From Yoonia litorea (GTDB taxonomy: Bacteria > Pseudomonadota > Alphaproteobacteria > Rhodobacterales > Rhodobacteraceae), in contig NZ_FOZM01000001.1 in assembly GCF_900114675.1 (NCBI RefSeq), positions 1,364,001-1,428,000 on the forward strand: a stretch of DNA of 64,000 nt, written 5' to 3'. How positions within the stretch are numbered: the first letter of the stretch is position 1; each line of letters opens with the position of its first letter. Shown piece by piece: positions 19,843 to 29,900 of this stretch. Both the position numbers and the translations under genes were made by a program. The notes beneath the pieces are model-generated. The model worked only from the letters and a program-made list of their open reading frames with translations, made no database searches and was not told where the DNA came from.

Positions 19843-20603
19843 ACGGCTTTCCGCTTCTCCAGGAAGGCAACGACGCCTTCCTGGAAATCACGGGTCTTGC
19901 CACAGACACCTTGCAGCTTCGCTTCAAGCGCCAACTGGTCGTCCAGTGAATTCTCGAACGATCCACGGATTGCAGACTTCAGTTCGCGGTAGGCAACTGT
20001 GGGGCCTTGGGCCAGATGGGCAGCACGCGCCTGAATGTGGTCCTCGAAAGCGTCATCCGGTGCAGTTTCATAGATCATACCCCAACGCTCGGCATCGGTC
20101 GCCATGATCTTGTCTGCAAACAGGGCTGCACCCATGGCCTTTGCGGCACCGACCTGACGTGGCAACCAATAGGTGCCACCGGCGTCAGGGATCAGCCCGA
20201 TGCGGGTAAACGCCTGCACGAAATACGCGCTTTCTGCCGCGATCACCACATCAGCTGCAAGCGCAAGGTTCGCCCCTGCCCCGGCTGCCGGTCCGTTCAC
20301 GGCGGAGATCGTCGGGATCGCGCAATCAAATATGGCCTTGAGCATCGGGACATACTCGTCACGCAATGTGCGCTCCAGATCGAGGCTCGCGGCGTTTCCG
20401 CCATCGCCCAGATCCTGACCGGAGCAGAATGCTTTCCCCGCGCCAGTCATGACAAGCACGCGTGCATCCTTCTCGGCCGCTTTCACCGCGTGTGTAATCT
20501 CTGCACGCATCTGCGTGTTGAGAGCATTCATCATGTCAGGGCGATTCAGCGTGATCACAGCGACATTGTTGCGGATCACAAGAGTGATGGCCTGATAGTC
20601 CAT
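19827..20603 (-). CDS. Enoyl-CoA hydratase/isomerase family protein, PaaG-like
   Basis: Crotonase-fold enzyme of 258 residues, most like the 1,2-epoxyphenylacetyl-CoA isomerase group: ITLNRPDMMNALN, the first oxyanion-hole strand AFCSGQDLGDGG, the second GPAAGAGANLALAADVV and IGLIPDAGGTYWLPRQVG, where D rather than E follows IP as in PaaG. Whether it acts in phenylacetate breakdown or general acyl-CoA isomerisation is open, since no other paa gene is in the window. The start at 20603 (MDYQAITLVIRN) has AAGGAA upstream; the frame extends to 20633. A 12-bp palindrome lies about 40 bp upstream. Confidence 0.88.
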   Translation of the reverse strand: MDYQAITLVIRNNVAVITLNRPDMMNALNTQMRAEITHAVKAAEKDARVLVMTGAGKAFCSGQDLGDGGNAASLDLERTLRDEYVPMLKAIFDCAIPTISAVNGPAAGAGANLALAADVVIAAESAYFVQAFTRIGLIPDAGGTYWLPRQVGAAKAMGAALFADKIMATDAERWGMIYETAPDDAFEDHIQARAAHLAQGPTVAYRELKSAIRGSFENSLDDQLALEAKLQGVCGKTRDFQEGVVAFLEKRKAVYEGR

Positions 20604-20642
20604 AGTGGCGTTCCTTACGTCGTGGTCAGCCATACAGTAGTA

Positions 20643-20654
20643 AACTGATCAGTT
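20643..20654. promoter_or_regulatory. 12-bp palindrome upstream of paaG-like gene
   Basis: AACTGATCAGTT is a perfect palindrome in the 71-bp gap between ccmH and the paaG-like gene, 40-51 bp before the start codon. The size and position fit an operator, for example for a TetR-type repressor of acyl-CoA metabolism. No regulator gene is adjacent, so the binding protein is unknown. Confidence 0.4.
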
Positions 20655-20674
20655 CAGGAAAGCCCTACCGGACG

Positions 20675-21115
20675 TCACGAACGCAGAATTTTATCCAGTT
20701 CCGCCTGTTCTGCTTCGGTCAGTGCCGTCGGCGTGCTGCGCTTGCTGCGAATTGCCGTCCAGCCGATCCCCAATGCAATCAGCAAAAAGGCCGGAGCCGC
20801 CAGCCACAGTACGATATTCGCCCCGCTGGTGTCTGGTCGGAGCAGCACAAACTCGCCGTAGCGTGCAACCATGAAGTCAACCGCCTCTTCGTCGGTGTCA
20901 CCAGCGACGAGCCGTTCACGCAAGACAATCCGAAGCTCTTTGGCAAGGGTCGCGTTGCTTTCGTCGATGCTTTCGTTTCGACAAACCGGACAGCGCAGGC
21001 CTTGGGACAATTCACGTGCCCGCTCTTCAAGCACCGGATCGTCAAGCACCTCGTCAGGCTCGACCGCCCAAAGCGGTGCGGCCAACAAGGCAAAGACCAT
21101 CAACAAGCGTTTCAT
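20675..21115 (-). CDS. ccmH: Cytochrome c maturation protein CcmH
   Basis: Thiol-redox component of the system I haem lyase, which prepares apocytochrome c cysteines for haem attachment on the periplasmic side. The 146-residue protein has a signal peptide (MKRLLMVFALLAAPLWA), the redox pair in RELSQGLRCPVCRNESIDES (Cys-x2-Cys) and one C-terminal membrane helix (IVLWLAAPAFLLIALGIGW). It starts inside the ccmF stop (ATGA overlap), confirming the start at 21115 over longer in-frame options. Confidence 0.95.
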   Translation of the reverse strand: MKRLLMVFALLAAPLWAVEPDEVLDDPVLEERARELSQGLRCPVCRNESIDESNATLAKELRIVLRERLVAGDTDEEAVDFMVARYGEFVLLRPDTSGANIVLWLAAPAFLLIALGIGWTAIRSKRSTPTALTEAEQAELDKILRS

Positions 21116-23094
21116 TCTGCGGGTACCGCCTTTGGTGCTTTCTTGGACGCCGCAGCACCGACACGCAAGCGACGGTCGGTCAAAGAGAAACATCCGCCCA
21201 ATGCCATCAGGATTGCGCCGCCCCAAATCCAGTTGGCAAAGGGCTTGATATAAACACGCGCAGCCCAGCCGCCATTCTCCTGAGGATCACCGATGACCAC
21301 ATAGATGTCACGCAGAACCCCGTTGATAATCGCAGCTTCTGTCGTTGGCATGTTTGCGACAGGATAGAACCGCTTCTCGGGGTGAAGATCACCGACCTGC
21401 CGGTCTCCGCGCCAGACCGAGATATCGGCCAGCGTCGTGATGTAATTTGGGCCCTGCTCATTGCGCACATCGTCAAGGCGAAAGTCAAACTGCCCGACGG
21501 TCCATTGATCGCCGATCTGCGCCACACGGATGTCCTCTTGCTCCCATGCCAGCATGGCCGCGATCCCGAAGATCGTGACGCCCATACCGATATGGGCCGT
21601 TGCTTTGCCCCAGTCCGCGCGTGGCAGGCGGGTGATCCGGCGCAGGCGATCTGCAAAACCGCCGCGGCCACTGCGCAACCAGAGATCTGCAATGGCGCCA
21701 CCGACGACCCAGACACCAAGTGCAACACCGACTGGCCCAAGCGCCGAATTGCCTGTCTGCATGGCGTAAGCCAGTGCACCAAGCGCAAGCGCCAGCACCA
21801 GCCAGCCGACAGTAGCCTTGGTCGCACGCTCAAACGTTCCACGCTTCCATGCGATGATCGACCCGATGGGCAGGACAATCGCCAAGCCGACCATGAAGGG
21901 GGTAAACGCCGCATCAAAGAACGGCGGCCCCACCGACAACGTGCGGTCAAAGAATATCTCAGCCACCAGAGGCCAGATCGTGCCGATGAACACCACAAAA
22001 CAGCTCACTGACAACAGAATGTTGTTGAGGATCAGGGCGCTCTCACGGCTTACCGTCGAAAACACACCCTTTGCCTCCATCGCGCCAGCGCGGAATGCAA
22101 ACAGTGTCAACGAACCGCCAAGGAAGATCGCCAGAATAATCAGGATCAGCATCCCGCGCTCGGGATCGTTGGCAAAGGCATGTACCGATGTCAGTACGCC
22201 AGAGCGCACAATAAATGCACCAAGCAGTGAGAACCCGAAAGCAAGGATCGCCAAAAGGATCGTCCAGCTTTTCAACGCCTCGCGCTTCTCAACGACGATG
22301 GCAGAATGAAGCAAAGCGGCCGCGATCAACCAAGGCATGAAACTGGCGTTTTCGACGGGATCCCAGAACCAGAATCCGCCCCAACCAAGCTCGTAGTAGG
22401 CCCACCACGATCCCAACGCTATGCCGACTGTCAGGAACATCCATGCCGCCAACGTCCACGGCCGGACCCAGCGCCCCCAAGCCGCATCGACACGCCCTTC
22501 AATCAGAGCGGCAACAGCAAATGAAAACGCCATCGAAAGGCCCACATAGCCCAAATACAGAAACGGTGGGTGGAACGCCAAGCCGGGGTCTTGAAGAAGC
22601 GGGTTCAAGTCCCGTCCGTTCAGCGGTGGTACCTCAAGCCGAACGAAGGGGTTCGAGGTAAAGATCACAAAAGCAAAGAACGCCACAGCGATTGAGGATT
22701 GCACCGCCAGAACCCGCGCCCGCAACCTTGCTGGCAAACCGCCACCGAACCATGCGGCGCAAGCGCCAAACAGCGTCAGGATCACCATCCAGAGCAGCAT
22801 TGACCCCTCGTGGTTCCCCCAAACACCGGTGATTTTGTAGATCATCGGCTTGTCGGTATGCGAATTGGTGTAGACGAGCTGCAAAGAGAAGTCGGATGTC
22901 ACGAAAGCCCACGTGAGCACCGCGAATGAAAAAGCTGTCAGAAGAAACTGAACTGTCGCGGCCGGTTCGGCCAATGACATCCAGCCAATATTTCCACGAT
23001 GCGCCCCGACCAGGGGCACGATCATCTGAACAATGGCAACGCCAAAGGCCAGAATCAAAGCGAAATGTCCGAGCTCTACTAACATGAGGCGCAA
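21112..23094 (-). CDS. ccmF: Haem lyase subunit CcmF
   Basis: Integral membrane core of the system I cytochrome c haem ligation complex, working with CcmH and taking haem from CcmE. The 660-residue protein has many membrane helices and the tryptophan-rich haem-handling motif WGGFWFWDPVENASFMPWL at about residues 233-251, GVWGNHEGSMLLWMV near residue 90 and PFLYLGYVGLSMAFSF. Its stop overlaps ccmH. It is separated from ccmE by three phage-like lysis genes, which is unusual because ccmE and ccmF are functional partners. Confidence 0.97.
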   Translation of the reverse strand: MRLMLVELGHFALILAFGVAIVQMIVPLVGAHRGNIGWMSLAEPAATVQFLLTAFSFAVLTWAFVTSDFSLQLVYTNSHTDKPMIYKITGVWGNHEGSMLLWMVILTLFGACAAWFGGGLPARLRARVLAVQSSIAVAFFAFVIFTSNPFVRLEVPPLNGRDLNPLLQDPGLAFHPPFLYLGYVGLSMAFSFAVAALIEGRVDAAWGRWVRPWTLAAWMFLTVGIALGSWWAYYELGWGGFWFWDPVENASFMPWLIAAALLHSAIVVEKREALKSWTILLAILAFGFSLLGAFIVRSGVLTSVHAFANDPERGMLILIILAIFLGGSLTLFAFRAGAMEAKGVFSTVSRESALILNNILLSVSCFVVFIGTIWPLVAEIFFDRTLSVGPPFFDAAFTPFMVGLAIVLPIGSIIAWKRGTFERATKATVGWLVLALALGALAYAMQTGNSALGPVGVALGVWVVGGAIADLWLRSGRGGFADRLRRITRLPRADWGKATAHIGMGVTIFGIAAMLAWEQEDIRVAQIGDQWTVGQFDFRLDDVRNEQGPNYITTLADISVWRGDRQVGDLHPEKRFYPVANMPTTEAAIINGVLRDIYVVIGDPQENGGWAARVYIKPFANWIWGGAILMALGGCFSLTDRRLRVGAAASKKAPKAVPAE

Positions 23095-23161
23095 GATAGA
23101 CTATTCCGCCGGAAGGCAACATAGCGTGACCTTCACTTCCGCGATACAAATTGGCGCAGCC

Positions 23162-23365
23162 TCAGGGAACCAGACCGCCCTGCAGCACGAATGCAAGAAC
23201 CCCCATTAGCAAACCCCCGACAATCAACCTCACCAGCCACTTCAGTGTATCTTCAATCGCTGTGAGCCTGTCAGATACGTTTTCGCGGTGAACCGTATCG
23301 ACGGCATTGCGGACTTCAAGCGCGGCGATCCGGCGTTCGGCGCGCTCTGACCATTCAGTCTGCAT
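23162..23365 (-). CDS. Small single-helix membrane protein, third gene of lysis cassette
   Basis: A 67-residue protein: a charged N-terminal helix (MQTEWSERAERRIAALEVRN) with heptad-like spacing, then one membrane helix (WLVRLIVGGLLMGVLAFVLQ) close to the C-terminus. This layout resembles XhlA-type phage lysis accessory proteins, but I do not recognise the family firmly. Its start overlaps the holin stop by 11 bp, so it is translated with the holin. The frame is open upstream to 23437, but that part lies inside the holin gene and adds no recognisable sequence. Confidence 0.7.
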   Translation of the reverse strand: MQTEWSERAERRIAALEVRNAVDTVHRENVSDRLTAIEDTLKWLVRLIVGGLLMGVLAFVLQGGLVP

Positions 23366-23846
23366 TGCGTGCACGCCATTCTTCCAAGGCAGGGTTGTCT
23401 GCTTTTGATGACGCTGGGGAAGCAGACTGTGCGACAATCGCAGTCAGACGGTTCTGGAACTCATGCGCTTTGGCTTGATGCCGCGCACCGAAGTAAAAGC
23501 TCACGACAGCCCCCATGAGCCACCACAAGGGTTCGGGGATCGCGGCCAGCCCGACCATTGCCTCGGCAAACTCTTCCGGCTTTCGCATCGCTTCCGTGAA
23601 CAACCAGATCGTCCCCAATGCCAAAACAGGCCGTGGCAGGCGGTTCACTCCATCGACGAAGCGGTCAAAGACCCCACGGCGCTGGTGCTGAAACTCGGCA
23701 GCAAACTGGGACAGGCTTTGTGACCGCGCATCAGCCTCCCTGACTGCGCCATTTTCCGCATTTTCCCGAAACACCGTGACCGTATCTGCAACGACATTGC
23801 GACCATCACCAAAGAGAAAACCCATTAGTCCTGTGATCATGCCCAT
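23355..23846 (-). CDS. Holin, gene-transfer-agent type (3TM)
   Basis: Protein of 163 residues resembling the 3TM holins that release gene transfer agents in Rhodobacterales. It has a short hydrophobic N-terminus (MGMITGLMGFLFGDG), a long charged amphipathic middle, and hydrophobic helices around PVLALGTIWLFTEA and PLWWLMGAVVSFYFGARHQ. Holins open the inner membrane so the endolysin can reach the cell wall. AAAGGAC lies before the ATG. It overlaps the endolysin upstream by 10 bp and the 67-residue gene downstream by 11 bp. No phage structural genes are nearby, which favours a GTA cassette over a prophage remnant. Confidence 0.82.
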   Translation of the reverse strand: MGMITGLMGFLFGDGRNVVADTVTVFRENAENGAVREADARSQSLSQFAAEFQHQRRGVFDRFVDGVNRLPRPVLALGTIWLFTEAMRKPEEFAEAMVGLAAIPEPLWWLMGAVVSFYFGARHQAKAHEFQNRLTAIVAQSASPASSKADNPALEEWRARNAD

Positions 23847-24448
23847 GTTGCAGTCCTTTCACGGTGCTCTGCATCTGTCAGGTGAAAGCGCGGCGATATG
23901 AAAGCCTCTGCCCGCGTAATCCAACCACCCTTTCCACCATCACGACGGCGGGCGTATTTCCGACTTGCGGGACGGCGCTGCGCCAGATCGTAATAATAGT
24001 TCCGCCGCGCAATCCCGTAGGCATCAACCAGATGGTCCGGCGCGGCATCAATCGCATCATGGGTCGCCCTGCCGGTTTGCGGACCAATGACACCATCGAC
24101 GGCTACGTTAAACCGCATCTGCACCAAAAGGCGTTGCAGGATACGAACCGCGTGGGATCCCGCATTGACGTACATATCAAAAACCGACGGCTGAAGCGGT
24201 TCAGGCAACCGGTCAATTCCCGGCGCGCGAAAGTAGTGCGCGATGAAGATCGAAACGGCACGGGCACGACTGAGAACCTTCACATCCTCGGTGTCGATGT
24301 CGCCATCATGGTCAAGGTCCAGCCCTAACCTGCGCAAAGTGTGTATCGTCACACCGTATTTCGTCGCGCCACCAGGATCGTCCGGATCATCAACAAAGCC
24401 GCCCTCTCTGGCGACGATTTCTTGTGCAATCTGTGTAACCGTCTGCAT
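23837..24448 (-). CDS. Holin-associated N-acetylmuramidase (endolysin) with EF-hand-like loop
   Basis: Cell-wall hydrolase of 203 residues of the GH108 type. The likely catalytic Glu is E15 in REGGFVDDPDDPGGATKYGV, the family signature. Further blocks are AHYFRAPGIDRLP, VFDMYVNAGSHAVRILQRLL and VDGVIGPQTGRATHDAI, the last resembling a peptidoglycan-binding segment. Residues 44-55 (DLDHDGDIDTED) match a calcium-binding EF-hand loop. There is no signal peptide, so export would rely on the downstream holin. The ATG at 24448 is preferred to a TTG 27 bp upstream because it has GCGGGGG before it and begins at the conserved domain. Confidence 0.87.
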   Translation of the reverse strand: MQTVTQIAQEIVAREGGFVDDPDDPGGATKYGVTIHTLRRLGLDLDHDGDIDTEDVKVLSRARAVSIFIAHYFRAPGIDRLPEPLQPSVFDMYVNAGSHAVRILQRLLVQMRFNVAVDGVIGPQTGRATHDAIDAAPDHLVDAYGIARRNYYYDLAQRRPASRKYARRRDGGKGGWITRAEAFISPRFHLTDAEHRERTATWA

Positions 24449-24492
24449 GCTGCCCCCGCTTTGAAGCTGAGACAAACACTGCCGGTCAAAGG

Positions 24493-24963
24493 TTAATTGG
24501 TGACGACAGTATCGTCCGGTGCCACATAGACGCCTTGCTCTTTCAGAGCATCAACCACTTCGGAGGGCATGTAGGTTTCGTCGTGTTTTGCAAGTATTTC
24601 AACGGCTTCAAAGCGACCGTTGATGTAGTTTCCCTGCGCAACCATTCCTTCACCTTCGTTAAAGAGGTCTGGAAGGATGCCGGTGTAAACGACCTGTACA
24701 GACGCACCGCCATCCGTGACAGAGAAGCTGACTTGTTCGCCTTGTCCCCGCACCAGTGTGCCTTCTTCAACCAGACCGCCGATCCGGAATCGCTCATTGG
24801 GTGGCGGTGGTGCTTCGACAACTTCGCTCGGAGAGCGGAAAAACTGGAAACTGTCGTCAGGCAGAAACCACAGCAGGACAAGGACAAGCGCCAGACTAAC
24901 ACCCGCCAGCGACAGCACCTGAACGCGGCGGCGTTTCTTGAGGCTCTTGAAACCACCGGTCAT
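24493..24963 (-). CDS. ccmE: Haem chaperone CcmE
   Basis: Periplasmic haem carrier that binds haem covalently and passes it to CcmF. The 156-residue protein has a basic N-terminal tail ([13 protein letters not shown]), one membrane helix ([17 protein letters not shown]), the OB-fold ([34 protein letters not shown]) and the covalent haem site H127 and Y131 in [12 protein letters not shown]. Its ATG overlaps the argC stop by 4 bp. The endolysin begins 44 bp after its stop. Confidence 0.97.
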   Translation of the reverse strand: MTGGFKSLKKRRRVQVLSLAGVSLALVLVLLWFLPDDSFQFFRSPSEVVEAPPPPNERFRIGGLVEEGTLVRGQGEQVSFSVTDGGASVQVVYTGILPDLFNEGEGMVAQGNYINGRFEAVEILAKHDETYMPSEVVDALKEQGVYVAPDDTVVTN

Positions 24964-25988
24964 GGGAACACAGGGGCCAGCATCAGCCCCTCCTCTTCTG
25001 GCAAGCCAAGCATCAGGTTGGCATTCTGCAACGCCTGTCCTGACGATCCCTTGGTCAGGTTATCAAGAGCAGCGATCACAATCGCACGGCCCGGTACACG
25101 GTCAGCCACCACACCGATGTGGCAGAAGTTCGACGCACGGATGTGTTTGATCGACGGATGTTGTCCCATCGGCAAAACCTCAATGAAAGTCTCGTCAGCA
25201 TAAGCAGCAGACAATGTGGCATATATGGTCTGCGGATCGCCCTGGACATAGGTCGTCGCCAAAATGCCGCGGTTGGCGGGGATCAAATGGGGCGTGAACT
25301 GGATATTGACCGGACGACCGGCAAGAGCAGAGAACTCCTGATCGAATTCCCCAAGATGCCGGTGCGTGCCACCCACCGAATAGCCATGCGCACCTTCTGA
25401 CAGCTCTGCGTGCAACAGGTTCTCCTTCAAACTGCGCCCTGCCCCGGATACTGCAGCTTTTAGATCAAGAATGATCTGATCGAGATCAATTACACCTGCG
25501 GCAATCAGTGGCCGCAAAATATACTGGCCAGTCGCCGCATTGCAGCCGGTCCCGGCGACCAGACGCGCCGCCCTGATCTCGTCACGGTAGAATTCGGTCA
25601 GCCCGTAGACCGCTTCTTTCTGCATCTCTGGCGCTGCGTGAGGCTTGCCATACCACTTTTCATAGGCGTCCGGATCACGCAGCCGGAAGTCCGCTGAAAG
25701 ATCAACAATCTTGAGCGTCTTTGGCAGTTGCGAGATGACCGCCTGTGATGTTGCGTGTGGCAAAGCGCAAAACACAAGGTCGACACCATCAAGGTCCATA
25801 TCCTCAATCGTGGTCAGGTCTGGCAAATCAAGGTGGCGCAGATGCGGAAAAACATCTGCCATGGCCATCCCGGCCTTGGAGTTCCCCGACAGCCCGACGA
25901 TCTTCAGGCTTGGGTGTGTCGCGATCAGGCGCACAAGTTCAGCGCCGGTGTAACCAGAAGCGCCGAGAATGGCGACGTTATAGGTCAT
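24960..25988 (-). CDS. argC: N-acetyl-gamma-glutamyl-phosphate reductase
   Basis: NADPH-dependent third step of arginine synthesis. The 342-residue protein (long, type 1) has the Rossmann motif [15 protein letters not shown], the nucleophile Cys in [15 protein letters not shown], and the substrate-binding segment [20 protein letters not shown]. Its stop overlaps ccmE. It is probably the first gene of the run that includes ccmE, the lysis cassette, ccmF and ccmH, although murI ends 38 bp upstream and may also be linked. Confidence 0.96.
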   Translation of the reverse strand: MTYNVAILGASGYTGAELVRLIATHPSLKIVGLSGNSKAGMAMADVFPHLRHLDLPDLTTIEDMDLDGVDLVFCALPHATSQAVISQLPKTLKIVDLSADFRLRDPDAYEKWYGKPHAAPEMQKEAVYGLTEFYRDEIRAARLVAGTGCNAATGQYILRPLIAAGVIDLDQIILDLKAAVSGAGRSLKENLLHAELSEGAHGYSVGGTHRHLGEFDQEFSALAGRPVNIQFTPHLIPANRGILATTYVQGDPQTIYATLSAAYADETFIEVLPMGQHPSIKHIRASNFCHIGVVADRVPGRAIVIAALDNLTKGSSGQALQNANLMLGLPEEEGLMLAPVFP

Positions 25989-26026
25989 AGTCTTTATCCC
26001 TCTGACAGGAATGAATTTTGTAAGGT

Positions 26027-26839
26027 TCAGGCCGCTTGAAAGGTGATCTGTCGTCGCAAGAACTGCGTCGCGCGCGATGAAACCTGTTGCGGGTTGCCAG
26101 TCGTCAGGAACATCGACTCCGTCCCCGGCCCGACCATCTCTGGACGACGCTCCAGATAGTCGGCAAGACTTTCGGCCACCAGTGAGGCTTGCGAGAACAC
26201 CCTAACGTCAGGCCCGAGGGCCTCCTGAAATTCTTTCGCCATCAACGGGTAATGCGTGCAGCCAAGTACGGCTGCATCCGGATGGGGCATCTTGCGCTTG
26301 AGCGCATCGACATGGCTTTTGACGAGCGCCTCGGCAAGGATCATATCACCATCTTCGATTGCATCGACCACGCCGCCACAGGCTTGGGCTTCGACATCAA
26401 CACCGATCGCCCTGAAGGCTAATTCGCGCTGGAACGCCCGGCTCGAAACAGTGGCCGGTGTCGCAAACAGCGCCACATGATTCACATCAACTTCGCGCGG
26501 CGGAGAGTTGTCGCCCCACTGACGCTCTGTCAGCGCCTCGATCAGCGGCACAAACACGCCCAAGACACGCTTGTCCTTCGGCACCCAGCTTTCCTGCATC
26601 CGCCGCAGGGCCGCGGCAGAGGCCGTGTTACACGCCAGGATGACCAGATCGCACCCCGCATCGAACAGACGTTGTGTAGCCGCGGTCGTCAGGTCGTAGA
26701 TATTATCGGCGTCACGCACACCATAAGGCGAATGGCTGTTATCACCCATGTAAACGAGCGGCAGATCAGGCAGTCGCTTGGCGACAGCATCAAGCACTGT
26801 CAATCCGCCCAAACCGCTATCAAAAATGCCAACCGCCAT
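26027..26839 (-). CDS. murI: Glutamate racemase
   Basis: Makes D-glutamate for peptidoglycan. The 270-residue protein has the N-terminal [15 protein letters not shown] motif with the catalytic Asp/Ser region, [11 protein letters not shown], and the two catalytic cysteines in [15 protein letters not shown] and [13 protein letters not shown]. The ATG at 26839 gives the conserved [12 protein letters not shown] start. It ends 38 bp before argC on the same strand. Confidence 0.95.
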   Translation of the reverse strand: MAVGIFDSGLGGLTVLDAVAKRLPDLPLVYMGDNSHSPYGVRDADNIYDLTTAATQRLFDAGCDLVILACNTASAAALRRMQESWVPKDKRVLGVFVPLIEALTERQWGDNSPPREVDVNHVALFATPATVSSRAFQRELAFRAIGVDVEAQACGGVVDAIEDGDMILAEALVKSHVDALKRKMPHPDAAVLGCTHYPLMAKEFQEALGPDVRVFSQASLVAESLADYLERRPEMVGPGTESMFLTTGNPQQVSSRATQFLRRQITFQAA

Positions 26840-26967
26840 GGTTTTCGTGCCTTGTGTTCTAACCCATTGAAGACGCAGGACTCACGTTCTGCTCAATTAG
26901 CTGAAGACATACGTCGCTTTGCTCAGGAAATCCATGCATGGTTTTCCACGCTCCAAGACTGCAGCGT

Positions 26968-29900
26968 TTACTCCGCAGCGATCCGCTCACCGCCACGACG
27001 CAGCTCAGCCAGCAAAGCTTCGCGTCGCTTGGCTGCCTTGCGCTCGTTTGCCTCTTTCACCGGACCAAACCCCCTGATTTCCAGCGGCAAAAGCGCCAAG
27101 GCCTTGGCCGTTTCCATGTTAGCCGGGGATAGCTGCTGCAAGACCTCGGCCATATCGGCCTCATACTGTTTGATCAGCGCACGCTCCATCCGGCGTTCCG
27201 CCGTCCGTCCGAACGGATCGAACGGCGTGCCCCGCAAGAATTTGAACTTGGCGAGTCTTGGGAACATCGCAGCCATGCGCGCCCCGTATTCCTTCTTTAG
27301 CGGGCGGCCATCAGGGCCGGTTTTGGTCAGCATAGGCGGCGCAAGGTGGTAGGTCAGCTTCAAGTCACCGGCAAACTCGGCCTCTGCCTTGTCCTTCGTC
27401 GCAGAAAGCAGCCGCGCCACCTCGTATTCGTCCTTGTAGGCAAGTAGCTTGTGATACCCCTTTGCGACAGCCTCCCGCAGTGCGGGATCTTCGAACCGCG
27501 CGAGCATCTTGTTGTATTTCTTGGCAAGCCGCTTGTTCTGGTAGGCGACAAGATGATCAGCGCGATAAGCGATCTTTTCATCGAGTGACTTCGGCAGGCG
27601 GACGATTTTCGGTGCAAGAAGGTCCTTTGCATCCTGCGGATGCAGATAGGCCCAACGCCCGAACGCAAAGGCCTTCTTGTTGCGCTCGACCGCAGCGCCA
27701 TTGAGTTCAATCGCGCGCAAGATCGCGTCATATGTGACTGGAATTGCACCCATTTGCCAGGCAGCGCCAAAGACCATCATATTCGAATAGATGCTGTCCC
27801 CAAGCAGCGCCTTGGCCAGTTCAGACGCATCGAACATGGCCAGGCCGTCGCCCATCCGAGCCTCCAGCGACAGTTTGAGCTGATCTGTTGGCAGTCGGAA
27901 TTCGGTATCGCGGGTAAACTCTCCGGTGATGATCTCATGGCTATTGACGACGGCTTGCGTCCGCCCTGTCTTCATCAACCCAATGGTTTTGGCACCGGCC
28001 GAGACAACCAAATCGCCGCCGACAAGGGTGTCGCACTCACCTGTTGCTACCCGAATTGCATTGATATCGCCCGGTGTGTTGGCCAAGCGGCAATGGATGT
28101 GCACCGCACCCCCCTTTTGCGCAAGACCCGCCATCTCCATCATGCCTGCACCTTTGCCGTCGATATGTGCAGCCATGGCAAGAACAGCACCGATGGTGAC
28201 GACCCCCGTACCACCAACGCCAGTAATCACGACGTTATGCGTGCCGCGGATTGCAGGCAGCAGTGGCATCGGCAGGTCTGGCAGATCAACCTCTGCCGTC
28301 GCTTCCTTCCTGACTTGCGCGCCCTCAATGGTAACAAAGGAAGGACAGAACCCCTTCACGCAAGAGTAATCCTTGTTGCAAGACGACTGGTCAATCGCCC
28401 GCTTTCGGCCAAGTTCGGTTTCGACAGGTACGATCGAGACACAGTTGGATTGCACACCACAGTCGCCGCACCCCTCGCAGACATCGGTATTGATGAAAAC
28501 CCGCTTGTCGGGATCCGGGAATTGCCCGCGCTTACGACGCCGCCGTTTTTCAGCTGCACATGTTTGCACGTAAACAATGACGGACACGCCTTTGTATTTG
28601 CTGAATTTCTCTTGCACTGATTGGAGTTCTGCCCGCTCATGCACATCCAGTCCCTTGGGGAAAAGCGCTAGATCAACGTCTTCTTTCTCGTCATAGACAA
28701 GGGCCACGTTGCGCACACCCATCGCCATGACCTCGCGACAGATCTGATCGGCATTGAGGCCACCATCATTGCCCTGCCCGCCCGTCATGGCGACCGCATC
28801 GTTATAGAGAATTTTGTAGGTGATGTTTGTTCCCGCCATCAGCGCAAAGCGGATGGCCTGAACGCCGGAATGGTTGTAAGTGCCATCTCCGATGTTCTGG
28901 AACACATGATCGCGGGTCGAAAATGGTGCCTCACCAACCCAGTTGGCCCCCTCGCCCCCCATCTGGGTAAAGCCGACGGTTTCGCGGTCCATCCATTGGA
29001 CCATGTAATGGCAGCCAATGCCCGCATAGGCACGGCTGCCTTCAGGGACTTTTGTCGATGAATTGTGCGGACAACCTGAGCAAAAGTACGGGGTGCGGGC
29101 CGCGATCTCGGGGGCGTTGTCGGCTCGACGTGCCTCGGCAAGTGTTTCAAGCCCCGCTTTGACACCTTCGGAGCCACATCCCTCTTCCACGAGGATCCCG
29201 CCAAGTTTTTCTGCCACGACAATGGGATTGATGTCGGCTTTGGTCTGAAAAATCTCCTCGCGGCGCCCCTCGGAGTGTTCATCGCCCTTATGCCAGCCAT
29301 AAACACGGCGGCCCTGACGATCGTCAAAGATGGCTTCTTTGACCTGAACCTCGATCAGTTTGCGTTTTTCTTCGACGACGACAATCAGATCGAGCCCTTC
29401 CGCCCAATCATGGAATGACGCCATGTCCAGCGGCCAGACCTGCCCCACCTTGTAGGTCGTGATACCAAGGCGCTCTGCCTCTTCCTCATCAATGTTGAGA
29501 AGTGCAAGCGCGTGCTGCAGATCCAGCCAGTTCTTGCCTGCAGCCACGAAACCGATCTTTGCGCCGGGTTTGCCCCACTTGCGCTGGTCCATCTTGTTGG
29601 CCCGTGCAAACGCCTCTGCGGCAAAGCGCTTGTGGTCGATCATCCGCGCCTCTTGCAACTGAGGCGTATCGACCAGACGGATATTCAGCCCGCCATCAGG
29701 CATCTCGATCTCAGGCGTCACGAAGGACATCCTGTCAAGCCGGGCATCCACGACAGAGGTGACCTCAATCGTGTCCTTCATGGTTTTCAACCCCACCCAC
29801 ACACCTGCAAACCGCGACAATGCATAGGCGTAAAGCCCATAATCCAGAACCTCCTGCACACCGGCGGGTGAGACGATGGGCATATAAGCATCAACCATGG

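Noticed and set aside
22601..22631. GCGGGTTCAAGTCCCGTCCG looks like the T-arm of a tRNA
   Set aside because: It lies inside the conserved ccmF coding sequence, and no acceptor, D or anticodon arms can be formed around it.
23162..24448. Prophage or insertion element
   Set aside because: No integrase, structural genes, attachment repeats or transposase flank the three lysis genes, and ccmE and ccmF on either side are intact.
24491..24496. TTAACC half-site of CtrA upstream of the endolysin
   Set aside because: The TTAA is partly the ccmE stop codon and there is no second half at N7, so the match is uninformative.
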